The notes: generated from the letters alone by a model not told the origin. Shown: positions 9,023-16,580, counted from the stretch's first letter. The stretch: DNA of 64,000 nt from Bacteroides salyersiae WAL 10018 = DSM 18765 = JCM 12988 (GCF_000381365.1 NZ_KB905466.1:556744-620743), one strand, 5' to 3'. Program-made: numbers and translations.

Positions 9023-9151
9023 TCAACTGGTTTTAAGGCTCTTTATGGACGTGTATTTCTCTAACCACACCTTTACCTGCTCCATGTTATATTCGCCCGT
9101 GATGATTGCCGTATGGTCGTCTATGGCTACAAACCGGACACTTTCGTAGCT
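9023..9151 (-). pseudogene. 3' fragment of ICE gene split by the RIT element
   Basis: Read on the minus strand from the AGCTA repeat, this encodes 42 residues beginning SYESVRFVAIDDHTAIITGE and ending SLKTS, followed by TGA. It has no start codon of its own. It joins in frame to the 5' fragment at 12694-13052 when the element and one AGCTA copy are removed, giving a protein of about 160 residues. The family of the intact protein is not recognised. The C-terminal part is now separated from its promoter. Confidence 0.85.
9147..9151. repeat. Left 5-bp direct repeat (TAGCT) flanking the RIT element
   Basis: TAGCT at 9147-9151 recurs at 12694-12698. The interrupted gene is restored in frame when one copy is kept, so these are either the target duplication or the shared crossover sequence. 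Confidence 0.75.
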
Positions 9152-9170
9152 TATGTAAATCTTTGCATAA
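9151..9170. repeat. Imperfect palindrome at the left RIT end
   Basis: TTATGTAAA and TTTGCATAA (9151-9159 and 9162-9170) form 9-bp arms around a 2-bp centre with one mismatch. The layout resembles a tyrosine-recombinase core site. It is present only at the left end. Confidence 0.45.
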
Positions 9171-9175
9171 ATTAC

Positions 9176-9206
9176 GTTATGTATAGGGAATAATTATGTA
9201 AAGTTT
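9176..9206. repeat. Left 31-bp terminal inverted repeat of the RIT element
   Basis: It is identical to the reverse complement of 12662-12692. It contains two TTATGTA motifs separated by the core GGGAATAA. A related 19-bp inverted pair (9194-9212 with 9262-9280, one mismatch) overlaps its inner edge. Confidence 0.85.
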
Positions 9207-9283
9207 GTTTGGTTTATTTTTATTAAGTTACTGATTTTCATCTGTTAAATAACATAATATCCCAAACAAACTTCACATAAGTT

Positions 9284-10309
9284 TTAATACTTAGTCCGTA
9301 AATCCTTTAGATAACCCAACAAGGATTTGTCTTTTTGCCATGTCGTTTTACCCTCTTTTATTATTCCCGGATTTACACGTGACAATGCCTCCAGCTTCTT
9401 CTTTTCACTTGCACGAGCATATATTTCTGTTGTAGTTGTTGAAACATGCCCTAAAAAATCCCTTATATAAACCAAATTTATATCCGCCTCCAATAAGTGC
9501 ATGGCTTTGGAATGCCGGAAAGAATGGCATCCCAAATTTTCAGGGATTAAATCAGGGGACTTTTTTCGAGCTATCTCTGCATATTTCTTTACAATATTCA
9601 GGACGGCAACACGGGAAAGTTTCTCTCCGTGGAAATTACAAAAAATAGGAACACAATGCCTGTCCTCTTTCATCAATCCCTCATCATACATATATTTTTT
9701 GAGATTGGATGCTTGTTGTTTTGATAAAGGTACAATCCGTGCCTTATTACCCTTTCCGCATAATTTGACAGTCGCCGTATCATTAAATTCTATATTAGGT
9801 GGCGTAAGGTCAATTAGTTCCTGAACTCTTGCCCCACTGTCATAGAGTAGTGAAAGAAGAACGAAATCCCGACGACCATATCGTGTTTTCAAATCAGGTT
9901 GACTTAAAATCAACTTTATACCATCTATCGTAAGATAAGCCATTTCAGGAGCAGCAGTTTTCTTTTTCCTTATTGACATTATTTCATGATAACGGAACAT
10001 TCCTTTTACATCTCGATATTGCAGGTAACTATAAAAAGACCGAATGGCTGCAAGACGTGCATTTCGCGTGGAAACAGAGCAATGCCTGTCTTCTTCAAGC
10101 CATTGCAAGAAATTTATAATCCGTTCTTTGGTTATATCCGCAAGGGTAACACGCTGTGGATTTATAAATTCTTGCTCTTTCAGGAACTCAATCAACAGGG
10201 AGAATGTGTAACTGTAAGTCAATATCGTATTTTGGGAAACGCCACATTCTATTGGCAGATATGTGCCAAAAAAATCGGTCAGATATTTAGAAAAATCAGT
10301 AGGTTTCAT
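9284..10309 (-). CDS. RIT tyrosine recombinase, third of the trio
   Basis: The 341-residue protein has an N-terminal SAM-like core-binding domain (about 1-105) and a C-terminal phage-integrase catalytic domain. The catalytic set is complete: Arg in SGARVQEL, His and Arg in CHSFRHSKAM, His in GHVSTTTTEIY and the nucleophile Tyr in EIYARA. The start lies 2 bp after the stop of the preceding recombinase, so the two are translationally linked. It would act with its two partners to move the element. Which of the three performs which strand exchange cannot be read from sequence. Confidence 0.9.
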   Translation of the reverse strand: MKPTDFSKYLTDFFGTYLPIECGVSQNTILTYSYTFSLLIEFLKEQEFINPQRVTLADITKERIINFLQWLEEDRHCSVSTRNARLAAIRSFYSYLQYRDVKGMFRYHEIMSIRKKKTAAPEMAYLTIDGIKLILSQPDLKTRYGRRDFVLLSLLYDSGARVQELIDLTPPNIEFNDTATVKLCGKGNKARIVPLSKQQASNLKKYMYDEGLMKEDRHCVPIFCNFHGEKLSRVAVLNIVKKYAEIARKKSPDLIPENLGCHSFRHSKAMHLLEADINLVYIRDFLGHVSTTTTEIYARASEKKKLEALSRVNPGIIKEGKTTWQKDKSLLGYLKDLRTKY

Positions 10310-10311
10310 AA

Positions 10312-11298
10312 TTATTCTTCTGTTTCAATATTAATATCAGGGAATACACAACGATAGGTATCATCAACTTTTGCAATTAATTGAGGATACATTTGCTGCG
10401 TCATCCGTACATACTGGTTTGTTGAGTATAAAGATTTATGTCCGACATAAGTCATAAGGAGTGGCAATGAGTTGTATAGGTCTTTTCCTGATTCTGACAT
10501 TTTAACAAGAGATTCCACGCAAAAAGTATGGCGCAAGTCATGAAGTCTGGGCGTTTTGCCCTTTGCCCCTGCAAATATTCCTGCCCGTTGCAACACCGCC
10601 TTGAACAATCTGTTTATAGATGTTCCTCTGCATCGCTTTCCGTCAGCAGAAGAAAAGAAGGGCGCATCCGGTTCAACAGACATATTACAGTGTTCTTTAT
10701 AAACAACATAGTCCTTACAAATTGCAGTCAAAGACAAAGACATTGGCACGATTCGGTCTTGTCCGTTCTTACACTCATGCAGGGTTAGTGTACCCAAAGC
10801 GAGATTAACGTCCTTATGGCAAAGTTTTAACGCTTCTCCGATACGTATTCCCGTTCCGTATAGCATCCTGATAATTAAAGGAATTACACCTCTTATCGAA
10901 TTGTAAACGCATTGTGTGCTTCCCATTTTGTCACACTCCTTAAAAATTGCAGCCATCTCTCTTTTGGTGTATATATGAGGGATGAACGAACGCTTGGTTT
11001 TACGCAATTTCGGGACATAGGAATCATATCCCAAAAGTCTAAGATAACTTGAAAAACCACGAAGGTATAACATGCGTGTTTCACGATTTCTTTCTGATTC
11101 CAACGGATTCAGGTTTTTCCAAGCGTTGAATAAATCTCTTGAAATGCCTATTTCTGTTTCGTTGCGTTCAATAGTGAGCATGTCAAAACGGTGTAATCTC
11201 CTTTCAATATCAACCATCTTATATCCTTTTGAACGCTTATAATCAGCATATTGCTGGATTAATTCGGAATATATGCCATAGTTATTTGCTTTCTCCAT
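10312..11298 (-). CDS. RIT tyrosine recombinase, second of the trio
   Basis: I start this 328-residue protein at the ATG at 11298 (MEKANNYGIYSEL), which overlaps the end of the preceding gene by 17 bp. Longer in-frame starts up to 11373 would overlap it by about 90 bp. Catalytic residues are Arg in TGIRIGEAL, His/Arg in LHDLRHTFCVE, His in GHKSLYSTNQY and the Tyr of NQYVRM. Overlap with both neighbours gives a single translationally coupled operon, a hallmark of RIT elements. The protein is a site-specific DNA recombinase. Confidence 0.9.
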   Translation of the reverse strand: MEKANNYGIYSELIQQYADYKRSKGYKMVDIERRLHRFDMLTIERNETEIGISRDLFNAWKNLNPLESERNRETRMLYLRGFSSYLRLLGYDSYVPKLRKTKRSFIPHIYTKREMAAIFKECDKMGSTQCVYNSIRGVIPLIIRMLYGTGIRIGEALKLCHKDVNLALGTLTLHECKNGQDRIVPMSLSLTAICKDYVVYKEHCNMSVEPDAPFFSSADGKRCRGTSINRLFKAVLQRAGIFAGAKGKTPRLHDLRHTFCVESLVKMSESGKDLYNSLPLLMTYVGHKSLYSTNQYVRMTQQMYPQLIAKVDDTYRCVFPDINIETEE

Positions 11299-12538
11299 AT
11301 AGATTATCATAAATTGTTGTCGGAATAAAAGGTACATCCAATGCGCATTGTCGCAAAAGGTCAACAGATACACGAAGATATGCCGTTGTAACTTGGGAAT
11401 TGCTGTGTCCCAATGTTTCAGATATGACAGGTAATGTCACTTCGTTACTCAATAAGCTTGTGGCAAGGCTATGGCGCAGGATATGGCTCCCATGTCGTCT
11501 TGTTGCAAAATCAACTCCGGCATTGTGCATCCATTCTGTTATGGTATTTGCTACAGCATTTTTAGCCAGTGGGTTATAGGGAGTCTTAAATGACAAGAAC
11601 ACATAAGGTAAATCCACCTTAGGACGGCTATGTTGTATGTAATCTATTATTGCCATGCCAACTTCTTCCGAAAGTGGCAATGTAACCCTCTTGCCCGTTT
11701 TTTGCTGTGCAAAACATAACCTGTTATTCTCCCAATCCAAATTGCAGAAACGCAGCCCTCTAATGTCAGAATTGCGCAAACCGTATCGGGCTCCCAATAA
11801 TATAATGGCATAATCCCTTTTCCCTCTTGATGTCGTACGGTCAATGGCATTGATAATCGCCTCTACTTCTTGGGGCGTATAAACGGACGGTATTTTGGGG
11901 CTTTTGAGAAATCTGTGTTTAAAAAGTTCCTTCCAACGTTCCGGATTGTTGTCCGGTAATAACCCACGCTCGCACATATAAAACAAAAATGCACGTACTT
12001 TCGTAATAGCTTCTTCCCGTCCACCTGTAGTCAGTTCCTTATCAAGTTTTTGTATATATAAGATTCCTTCTTGCAACCCGAATGTTGCGGCATCCAAATC
12101 GGCAGATACCCAATACTTATACAAATCATATAATCTGATTTCACTTCTACGGATAGAAGCGGACTGCCTTCCGGTAGATTGTAAATCTTTCAGGAAAAGA
12201 CGAAAGGGATAACCTTTTTCCCCACCGAACTCATACGGCTTTTTGAGTGTCCGTGCTCTTACCTCATTCGATTCCAACAACTGGTTTAAAGCGTCAATAT
12301 GCCGGTAACGCAGTTTTTCCCGTACTGTTAGGGTCTGGTAATCCCTATTCAAGAACCTATATTGAAGAAACTGATACCCTACGGAATTATCATATTCCGC
12401 TATTTTCTTCTGTTCCATGAAGTGCGCCAATTCATTATAAGTACGATTGTACATTTTGAAACTTCCTTGTTTGTAACCTCTTGATTGCAAGAAAGACATA
12501 ACACGCTCTCTTAGTAAATCTAATTTTCCTATTCGCAT
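11282..12538 (-). CDS. RIT tyrosine recombinase, first of the trio
   Basis: The 418-residue protein is the longest and most upstream recombinase of the operon. It has an extended N-terminal region (about 1-120) before the core-binding domain. Catalytic residues are Arg in YGLRNSDIRGL, His/Arg in HILRHSLATSL, His in GHSNSQVTTAY and the Tyr of TAYLRV, so the protein looks fully active. It begins 124 bp inside the right inverted repeat; that spacer probably holds the promoter. No accessory gene is carried by the element. Confidence 0.9.
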   Translation of the reverse strand: MRIGKLDLLRERVMSFLQSRGYKQGSFKMYNRTYNELAHFMEQKKIAEYDNSVGYQFLQYRFLNRDYQTLTVREKLRYRHIDALNQLLESNEVRARTLKKPYEFGGEKGYPFRLFLKDLQSTGRQSASIRRSEIRLYDLYKYWVSADLDAATFGLQEGILYIQKLDKELTTGGREEAITKVRAFLFYMCERGLLPDNNPERWKELFKHRFLKSPKIPSVYTPQEVEAIINAIDRTTSRGKRDYAIILLGARYGLRNSDIRGLRFCNLDWENNRLCFAQQKTGKRVTLPLSEEVGMAIIDYIQHSRPKVDLPYVFLSFKTPYNPLAKNAVANTITEWMHNAGVDFATRRHGSHILRHSLATSLLSNEVTLPVISETLGHSNSQVTTAYLRVSVDLLRQCALDVPFIPTTIYDNLYGESK

Positions 12539-12661
12539 AATAAATCATGATTTAAAAATGGATAAAGACAAAAGTATTATGCGAAGATGTTATGTGAATA
12601 GTTTCTTCTGAAATATTTGATATTCTTATAGTTGGTTGTTAGCAATATGTAAGATTAATGT
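12539..12661 (-). promoter_or_regulatory. RIT right-end spacer with a subterminal repeat copy
   Basis: This 123-bp AT-rich spacer lies between the first recombinase and the right inverted repeat. It contains TTATGTGAATAGTTT at about 12591, which resembles the inward-facing subterminal motif CCAAACAAACTTCACATAA at 9262-9280 read on the other strand. It probably carries the recombinase promoter and recombinase-binding sites. I cannot assign an exact -7 box. Confidence 0.4.
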
Positions 12662-12692
12662 AAACTTTACATAATTATTCCCTATACATAAC
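12662..12692. repeat. Right 31-bp terminal inverted repeat of the RIT element
   Basis: It is a perfect inverted copy of 9176-9206. One base (12693) separates it from the right TAGCT copy at 12694-12698. Confidence 0.85.
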
Positions 12693-12693
12693 A

Positions 12694-13052
12694 TAGCTGT
12701 TTACCCAACCTTGCAAGGAACAGACGCCCCACGTGTCCACATCTGCAAAAACACTGCGGTCTATCCGGCTGATTGGCTCGCCGAAAACTACCGTCATTAT
12801 CTGAAAGTCCGGTTTGTCCTCCAACAGTTGCAAATGATGCAGCGTGCCGAACTCGTCTATTTTGCGCCCCCACGCCCACACATCATTATACAAATCATCG
12901 CCCCACTGGTGCGGGTGGTCGAAACGGACTTTTACCTCTATGGTGTGTTCGTTTTCTTCTGTGTCCTCGATAACGCCCGTTACCATTAAGCCCGTAAAAA
13001 TACACTCGCAACGCCTGCCGATAAGCTCCTTGTTTACTTCTGTCGTTTTCAT
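12694..13052 (-). pseudogene. 5' fragment of ICE gene split by the RIT element
   Basis: The true start is probably the ATG at 13052 (MKTTEVNKELIGRR), 11 bp after the DUF3873 stop. The first 119 codons are intact and then run into the element, where a spurious stop follows after a few codons. Joined to 9023-9151 it gives about 160 residues. The fragment contains the segments ECIFTGLMVTGVIED and FDHPHQWGDD and has no membrane segment. I do not recognise the family. It belongs to the DUF3873/ardA gene group of the ICE. A truncated protein could still be made. Confidence 0.82.
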
Positions 13053-13063
13053 GTCCCTAAAAT

Positions 13064-13285
13064 TTACTTGTTTATTACTCCGTTCTTCTTCGCTACCCAT
13101 TCGTCACGCCTGCGGCGGCACTCGTCCAGCGTTTTGGCTACCGTGCTGAAAAGTTCGCCGTCCGTGTGGCGGTAGTCATATTGATAATAAATTTGTCCCC
13201 TGAAAGCCCCTAAACGGCATTTCACGAACTTTTCTTCTCCCGGTGTTTGGGTGATGCTTACCCCGTTTTTGTTAAGTGACTGCAT
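13064..13285 (-). CDS. DUF3873 family protein
   Basis: The 73-residue protein has the recognisable sequence pattern of DUF3873: an MQSLNKNGVS start, a central YYQYDYRHTDGELFS motif, and a CRRRRDEW tail. These small proteins are common in Bacteroides conjugative elements; no function is known to me. It lies between ardA and the split gene, all on the minus strand, and probably in one transcript. Confidence 0.85.
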   Translation of the reverse strand: MQSLNKNGVSITQTPGEEKFVKCRLGAFRGQIYYQYDYRHTDGELFSTVAKTLDECRRRRDEWVAKKNGVINK

Positions 13286-13362
13286 GATGTCTTATTTTTT
13301 TATGGTTATAAACTTGGTTGTTTTAAGCGGGCAGGGCTTTGACACCCCGCCCGGATTGGTTG

Positions 13363-13896
13363 TTATGCCGCCCGGAACACAAAGCCGTCATCAAACCAGT
13401 AATCGCACATGAACAGGTCACGGGCAAACTGTTTGTAATCGAAATAGGTCTTTGCGAACTCCGGCAGGTCGTAACATTCCTCTACAATTTCATAGGCGAA
13501 ATCTTCTTCATCGTCATATTCCCCTTGATATTCATCCCGGAAATCACGTACAAGGTCGTCCGCATCTTCCTCGCCCAAATCATGGCTTTTATAGTTGCAC
13601 CACACGAAAAAGGCTTCCTGCTCGGTGTCGCTCAAATCCTCCACCGCATCACGCAGGGCGAAGAAGTTTTCAGAAATCCAGCTTTCGTCGATTAAGCCCT
13701 CCGGCACGTTCTCCCAGTCCTGAAACATGTATTCCGCATCTTCCTCGTCCTTGTGAAGTTCCCGGCAGGCTTCATAAAATTCTTCCTTGTCCGAATAGTC
13801 CGAAAGGTCGAGCCATGCGCCGGACAATGAACCGTTGTTGTACTTGGCATAAGTGCCTACATAAACTTTTGCTTCCGATAATACCTTTGCTTCCAT
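13363..13896 (-). CDS. ardA: Antirestriction protein ArdA
   Basis: The 177-residue protein is very acidic, with many Asp/Glu clusters and net charge strongly negative. This is the DNA-mimic character of ArdA, which binds and blocks type I restriction enzymes when conjugative DNA enters a new host. The N-terminal VYVGTYAKYNNGSLSGAWLDL segment is typical of the family. It lies in the accessory block between the tra operon and the integrase, as is common in ICEs. It is likely expressed early after transfer; I do not see a clear consensus -7 box upstream. Confidence 0.92.
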   Translation of the reverse strand: MEAKVLSEAKVYVGTYAKYNNGSLSGAWLDLSDYSDKEEFYEACRELHKDEEDAEYMFQDWENVPEGLIDESWISENFFALRDAVEDLSDTEQEAFFVWCNYKSHDLGEEDADDLVRDFRDEYQGEYDDEEDFAYEIVEECYDLPEFAKTYFDYKQFARDLFMCDYWFDDGFVFRAA

Positions 13897-14430
13897 ATTG
13901 CTGTAATTTTTAAGTTTTTAATTTTATGCGGATTTGAGAGGTGAGGGAGTTGAAGTTTCACTGAACTTTTTTCCTGTTTCCCGTAAATCCGACTTTTTTT
14001 TTTATGCGTCTTCCGGTCGGGTCGGTCGTTTTCGTTTCACATAGGCGTAAAAGGGTAGTGTTTAGAGTTTGCAAGGTTTTGGGCAAAAAATACCTCGCAA
14101 GGCAGGGAAGATTTTTTCGCCAAACCGGAACGGCTCGACCTTGCAAAATCGTGAAGAACACGTAACTACCTTTGCCTATTGAAATGATTAAAACGACTGT
14201 CCCGGCTGGGGGACTGCGTAAGAGGAAGATTTACAGATAGGGAAACCGGGGAAAAGTGCCTGTTCTCTTTCATCTTTTAGGGAACACTCCATGCGGGCGG
14301 GAAAGGCAAGGGTGTTGTGAGCTTGCTTGCAATACGCTTGTGCGGGTTTCCAACGGCTCTTTTCACGGAATACAGTCAGCCATGCCACGCACGGCTGGCG
14401 TTTCGGGGAATGTGCCAGTTGGAAAAGGAT
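13897..14430. other. ICE intergenic region with inverted repeat and orphan promoter-like box
   Basis: I see no convincing protein-coding gene in this stretch. It contains a 10-bp inverted repeat (TTTGCAAGGT at 14068-14077 and ACCTTGCAAA at 14138-14147) and a plus-strand TACCTTTG box at 14167-14174 matching the Bacteroides -7 consensus TAnnTTTG. Downstream of the box is only an 18-codon ORF starting at about 14184. A small RNA or a regulatory leader is possible. Short ORFs called on either strand here have no family signature. Confidence 0.4.
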
Positions 14431-14464
14431 ATAAAAAATGCGGGTAGTCGGTGGACTGCCCGCA
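14431..14464 (-). terminator. Intrinsic terminator downstream of the ORF6N gene
   Basis: On the minus strand an 11-bp stem (one G-T wobble; arms 14454-14464 and 14439-14449, 4-nt loop) is followed by a run of six T. It lies 67 bp after the ORF6N stop. This is the clearest terminator in the ICE part of the window. Confidence 0.78.
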
Positions 14465-14530
14465 AGGTGGAAGAATGTACTTCATTGGGATATAGTTTGT
14501 TAGGCGGAACTTCGTTACCGAAATCGTTAC

Positions 14531-15061
14531 CTATTCGTTTTTGTCACGGTTATAGGTAACGAAACCTACCGGACGGCGTTCTTTCTGTTGTTTCGACTGG
14601 CTCAAAAGCTGGGTAAGGGCTTGGTATAGTTCGTTGAACTGCGCATCGGTGCTTACCTCCAGTTCCTCGATGCGCCTTGACAGTTCCTCGTAACCGATTG
14701 CCATTTGGCGCATGAGGACAAAAGCCCGCATGATTGAAATGTTTACTTCTATGGCTACTTTGGAGCGGAGAACCGAAGAAAGCATGGCTACGCCCTGCTC
14801 GGTGAAAGCCATAGGCATAGCAACGCCGAAGTTGTAATCAGGGGGTATCACATTTTGTGATACCCCTATGGATAACAGCAAGTTAGCTTCCTCTTGGGTG
14901 AGTACAAACATAAAATCACCCGGAAAACGCTCGATATTGCGCTTGACCGCCTGCTTCAAGGCTCGTGTTTCCACTTGGTAGAGTTCTGCCAAATGATAAT
15001 CGAGCATCACCCGGCAACCTCTGACCTCAAAAATCTTGTTTTGGATAATCTGCAAATCCAT
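14531..15061 (-). CDS. ORF6N domain protein, putative DNA-binding regulator
   Basis: I use the ATG at 15061 (MDLQIIQNKIFEVRG), giving 176 residues. The first 95 residues match the ORF6N domain, with the typical pieces VMLDYHLAELY, KRNIERFPGDFMF and FTEQGVAMLSSVL. It is found in phage and mobile-element proteins and is thought to bind DNA. The C-terminal part (about 115-160) is a predicted coiled coil containing EELSRRIEELE. It lies between ardA and the integrase. A 23-bp palindrome upstream and a related palindrome inside the coding sequence suggest autoregulation, which is an inference. Confidence 0.85.
   Translation of the reverse strand: MDLQIIQNKIFEVRGCRVMLDYHLAELYQVETRALKQAVKRNIERFPGDFMFVLTQEEANLLLSIGVSQNVIPPDYNFGVAMPMAFTEQGVAMLSSVLRSKVAIEVNISIMRAFVLMRQMAIGYEELSRRIEELEVSTDAQFNELYQALTQLLSQSKQQKERRPVGFVTYNRDKNE
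14842..14866. repeat. 25-bp perfect palindrome inside the ORF6N gene
   Basis: Eleven-base arms, GGGGTATCACA and TGTGATACCCC, flank TTT. The core TCACA...TGTGA is shared with the palindrome at 15108-15130. It lies in the codons for a segment of the protein just before FTEQGV. Confidence 0.7.
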
Positions 15062-15107
15062 AATCGTATATTTTAGGAGATTTAGCAATGTTGGAATAAT
15101 AGTAAGG

Positions 15108-15130
15108 ACTGGTCACAAATTGTGACCAGT
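15108..15130. promoter_or_regulatory. 23-bp palindrome upstream of the ORF6N gene, candidate operator
   Basis: ACTGGTCACAA and TTGTGACCAGT are perfect arms around one central A. It lies 47 bp upstream of the ORF6N start and 16 bp past the integrase stop. There is no T-run on the minus strand, so an operator is more likely than a terminator. Confidence 0.55.
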
Positions 15131-15145
15131 TCCCAATAATCAAGA

Positions 15146-16375
15146 TTACATGGCGACTTCCTTGTAAATCTTCTCGATGCCGATAAACTTCTTGTCAAGC
15201 CCCTGCATATCGCTGCCTATCTTGCTGTTGGTGATGCGGGCGTAGATTTGCGTAGTTTCTATGTTTGTGTGTCCCAGCATCTTGGACACCGTTTCAATGG
15301 GTACGCCCTTTGACAGCGTGGTGGTTGTGGCGAACGTGTGCCGGGCAAGGTGGAACGTCAGGTTCTTTTTAATACCGCATATATCGGCAATCTCTTTCAA
15401 GTAGGCGTTTAGCTTCTGATTGCTGATTACGGGAAGTATCTTCCCGTCCGGTAACTTGCCCTTGTACTTCTTCAAAATCATCTTGGGAATATCCAGCAGG
15501 GGGACATTCACGTCCGTATTCGTCTTTTGCCGCTTGGTGATTATCCAAAGGTTGCCGTCAAAGGACTTTTGGATATTCTCCTGCCGCAAGTTGGCGACAT
15601 CGCTGTAAGCCAAACCGCAGAAACAGGAAAAGACGAACAAGTCCCTGACGTGTTCCAGCCGCTCGGAAACCATTTTCTTTTTAAGGATGATTTTTATCTC
15701 GTCCTCTGTCAGATAACCCCTGTCCACTTTCTCCAGCCGGATTTTATAGCTGGCGAACGGGTCGCCCACCAGTATGCCGTTGTTACGGGCAATGATGATG
15801 ATACGCTTGAAGAACTGCATGAACTTGGCGGTGGTGTTGTAGCCGCACTTGCAGGCGGTACGCAAATACAACTCAAAATCGGTAATGAACATCGGGCTTA
15901 TCTCCTTTATGGATATGTCCGATACGTTGTACTTGCTTTGGATAAATTCAGCGAGGTGGCGGCGGGTCACTTCATACTTGCGGTAGGTCGCTATCGTCTT
16001 GGATATGCCCACAAGCTGCTTCACATCGTCATTGTGCTTTTGGAACAATGAAAGGATTGTTTCGTGGCTCTCGCTATGACCTAAAAACTCGTTTTTCACT
16101 TTCTCGGCGGTCACGTAGTTGTCACGCCGCTGCATTTCGTGGTAAATGGTATTCAGGGAAGAACGTATGTCGTCCAAAAGGGCGTTTATCCTCCCGGCAT
16201 CCCTGCCTTTGGCTTTGCCCGCAGCAATGCTCCAGTTGTCGGGCTGGATGCTCTGTTTCGTACTGAACTGGCAAAGTTTGCCGTCTATGGTGATGCGTGC
16301 CATAATCATAACCTCGCCGTTTTTCTTTTCAGAACCTTTCTTCAAATAAAAAAGAACCTTGAATGTCGATTTCAT
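15146..16375 (-). CDS. int: ICE tyrosine recombinase (IntDOT-like integrase)
   Basis: The 409-residue protein has an N-terminal arm-binding domain (MKSTFKVLFYLKKGSEKKNG...), a core-binding domain (about 105-205) and a catalytic domain. Active-site residues seen are His342, Arg345, His368 and nucleophile Tyr378, with Lys281/Lys284 as the likely beta-hairpin lysine. The usual first catalytic Arg is replaced: the box reads CGLAYSDV with Ala256. A missing first Arg is a known feature of IntDOT-type Bacteroides integrases, which use a compensating residue. It should integrate and excise the ICE at the end about 270 bp upstream of its start. Confidence 0.9.
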   Translation of the reverse strand: MKSTFKVLFYLKKGSEKKNGEVMIMARITIDGKLCQFSTKQSIQPDNWSIAAGKAKGRDAGRINALLDDIRSSLNTIYHEMQRRDNYVTAEKVKNEFLGHSESHETILSLFQKHNDDVKQLVGISKTIATYRKYEVTRRHLAEFIQSKYNVSDISIKEISPMFITDFELYLRTACKCGYNTTAKFMQFFKRIIIIARNNGILVGDPFASYKIRLEKVDRGYLTEDEIKIILKKKMVSERLEHVRDLFVFSCFCGLAYSDVANLRQENIQKSFDGNLWIITKRQKTNTDVNVPLLDIPKMILKKYKGKLPDGKILPVISNQKLNAYLKEIADICGIKKNLTFHLARHTFATTTTLSKGVPIETVSKMLGHTNIETTQIYARITNSKIGSDMQGLDKKFIGIEKIYKEVAM

Positions 16376-16404
16376 AACTCAAAATTTTTAGTTGCAAAAT
16401 TAGT
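16376..16404 (-). promoter_or_regulatory. Promoter-like -7 box upstream of the ICE integrase
   Basis: On the minus strand TAATTTTG lies about 20 bp upstream of the integrase ATG, matching TAnnTTTG. The rest of 16405-16580 contains short repeats and no gene, and probably includes integrase arm sites of the ICE end. Confidence 0.5.
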
Positions 16405-16580
16405 TTTTACCTCTCGTTTTCGAGTTATGCAGACTATGGACTAATATAGTCATTATCAGGTCATTTATGGACAATTCGTTACCGTTTTTGTCCGGCAGGG
16501 AATAGGTAACGATTTAGTAACGAAACTTTGTCTTTTACCGTACTTTTGAAGTCTTGGAAGCAGGACTTTCGGGCAATAAA

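Larger units (their letters stand above)
9152..12693 (-). mobile_element. RIT-type element: three tyrosine recombinases in inverted repeats
   Basis: The unit is about 3542 bp and contains only three co-oriented, touching or overlapping tyrosine recombinase genes. A perfect 31-bp inverted repeat sits near each end (9176-9206 and 12662-12692), and TAGCT flanks the whole unit. This is the layout of the RIT (recombinase in trio) family. The ends are asymmetric: 24 bp separate the left repeat from TAGCT, but only 1 bp does so on the right. Base composition is clearly more AT-rich than the surrounding ICE. The element lies inside an ICE gene, so it is a recent arrival relative to the ICE. Confidence 0.88.

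Noticed and set aside
8846..9064. 72-codon plus-strand ORF after the tra operon
   Set aside because: It covers a terminator hairpin, another inverted repeat and the antisense of a real gene fragment; its composition is not protein-like.
9023..9151. Reading the left flank of the RIT element as ordinary intergenic DNA
   Set aside because: It codes for the in-frame C-terminal part of the gene at 12694-13052 on the minus strand.
13958..14559. Several 60-80 codon ORFs on both strands between ardA and the ORF6N gene
   Set aside because: They overlap repeats and a terminator, overlap each other and show no recognisable start context or family.
16385..16400. IntDOT core GTAnnTTTGC near the ICE integrase
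   Set aside because: The sequence GCAAAATTAG on the plus strand is one base off the reverse complement and is better explained as the TAATTTTG promoter box.
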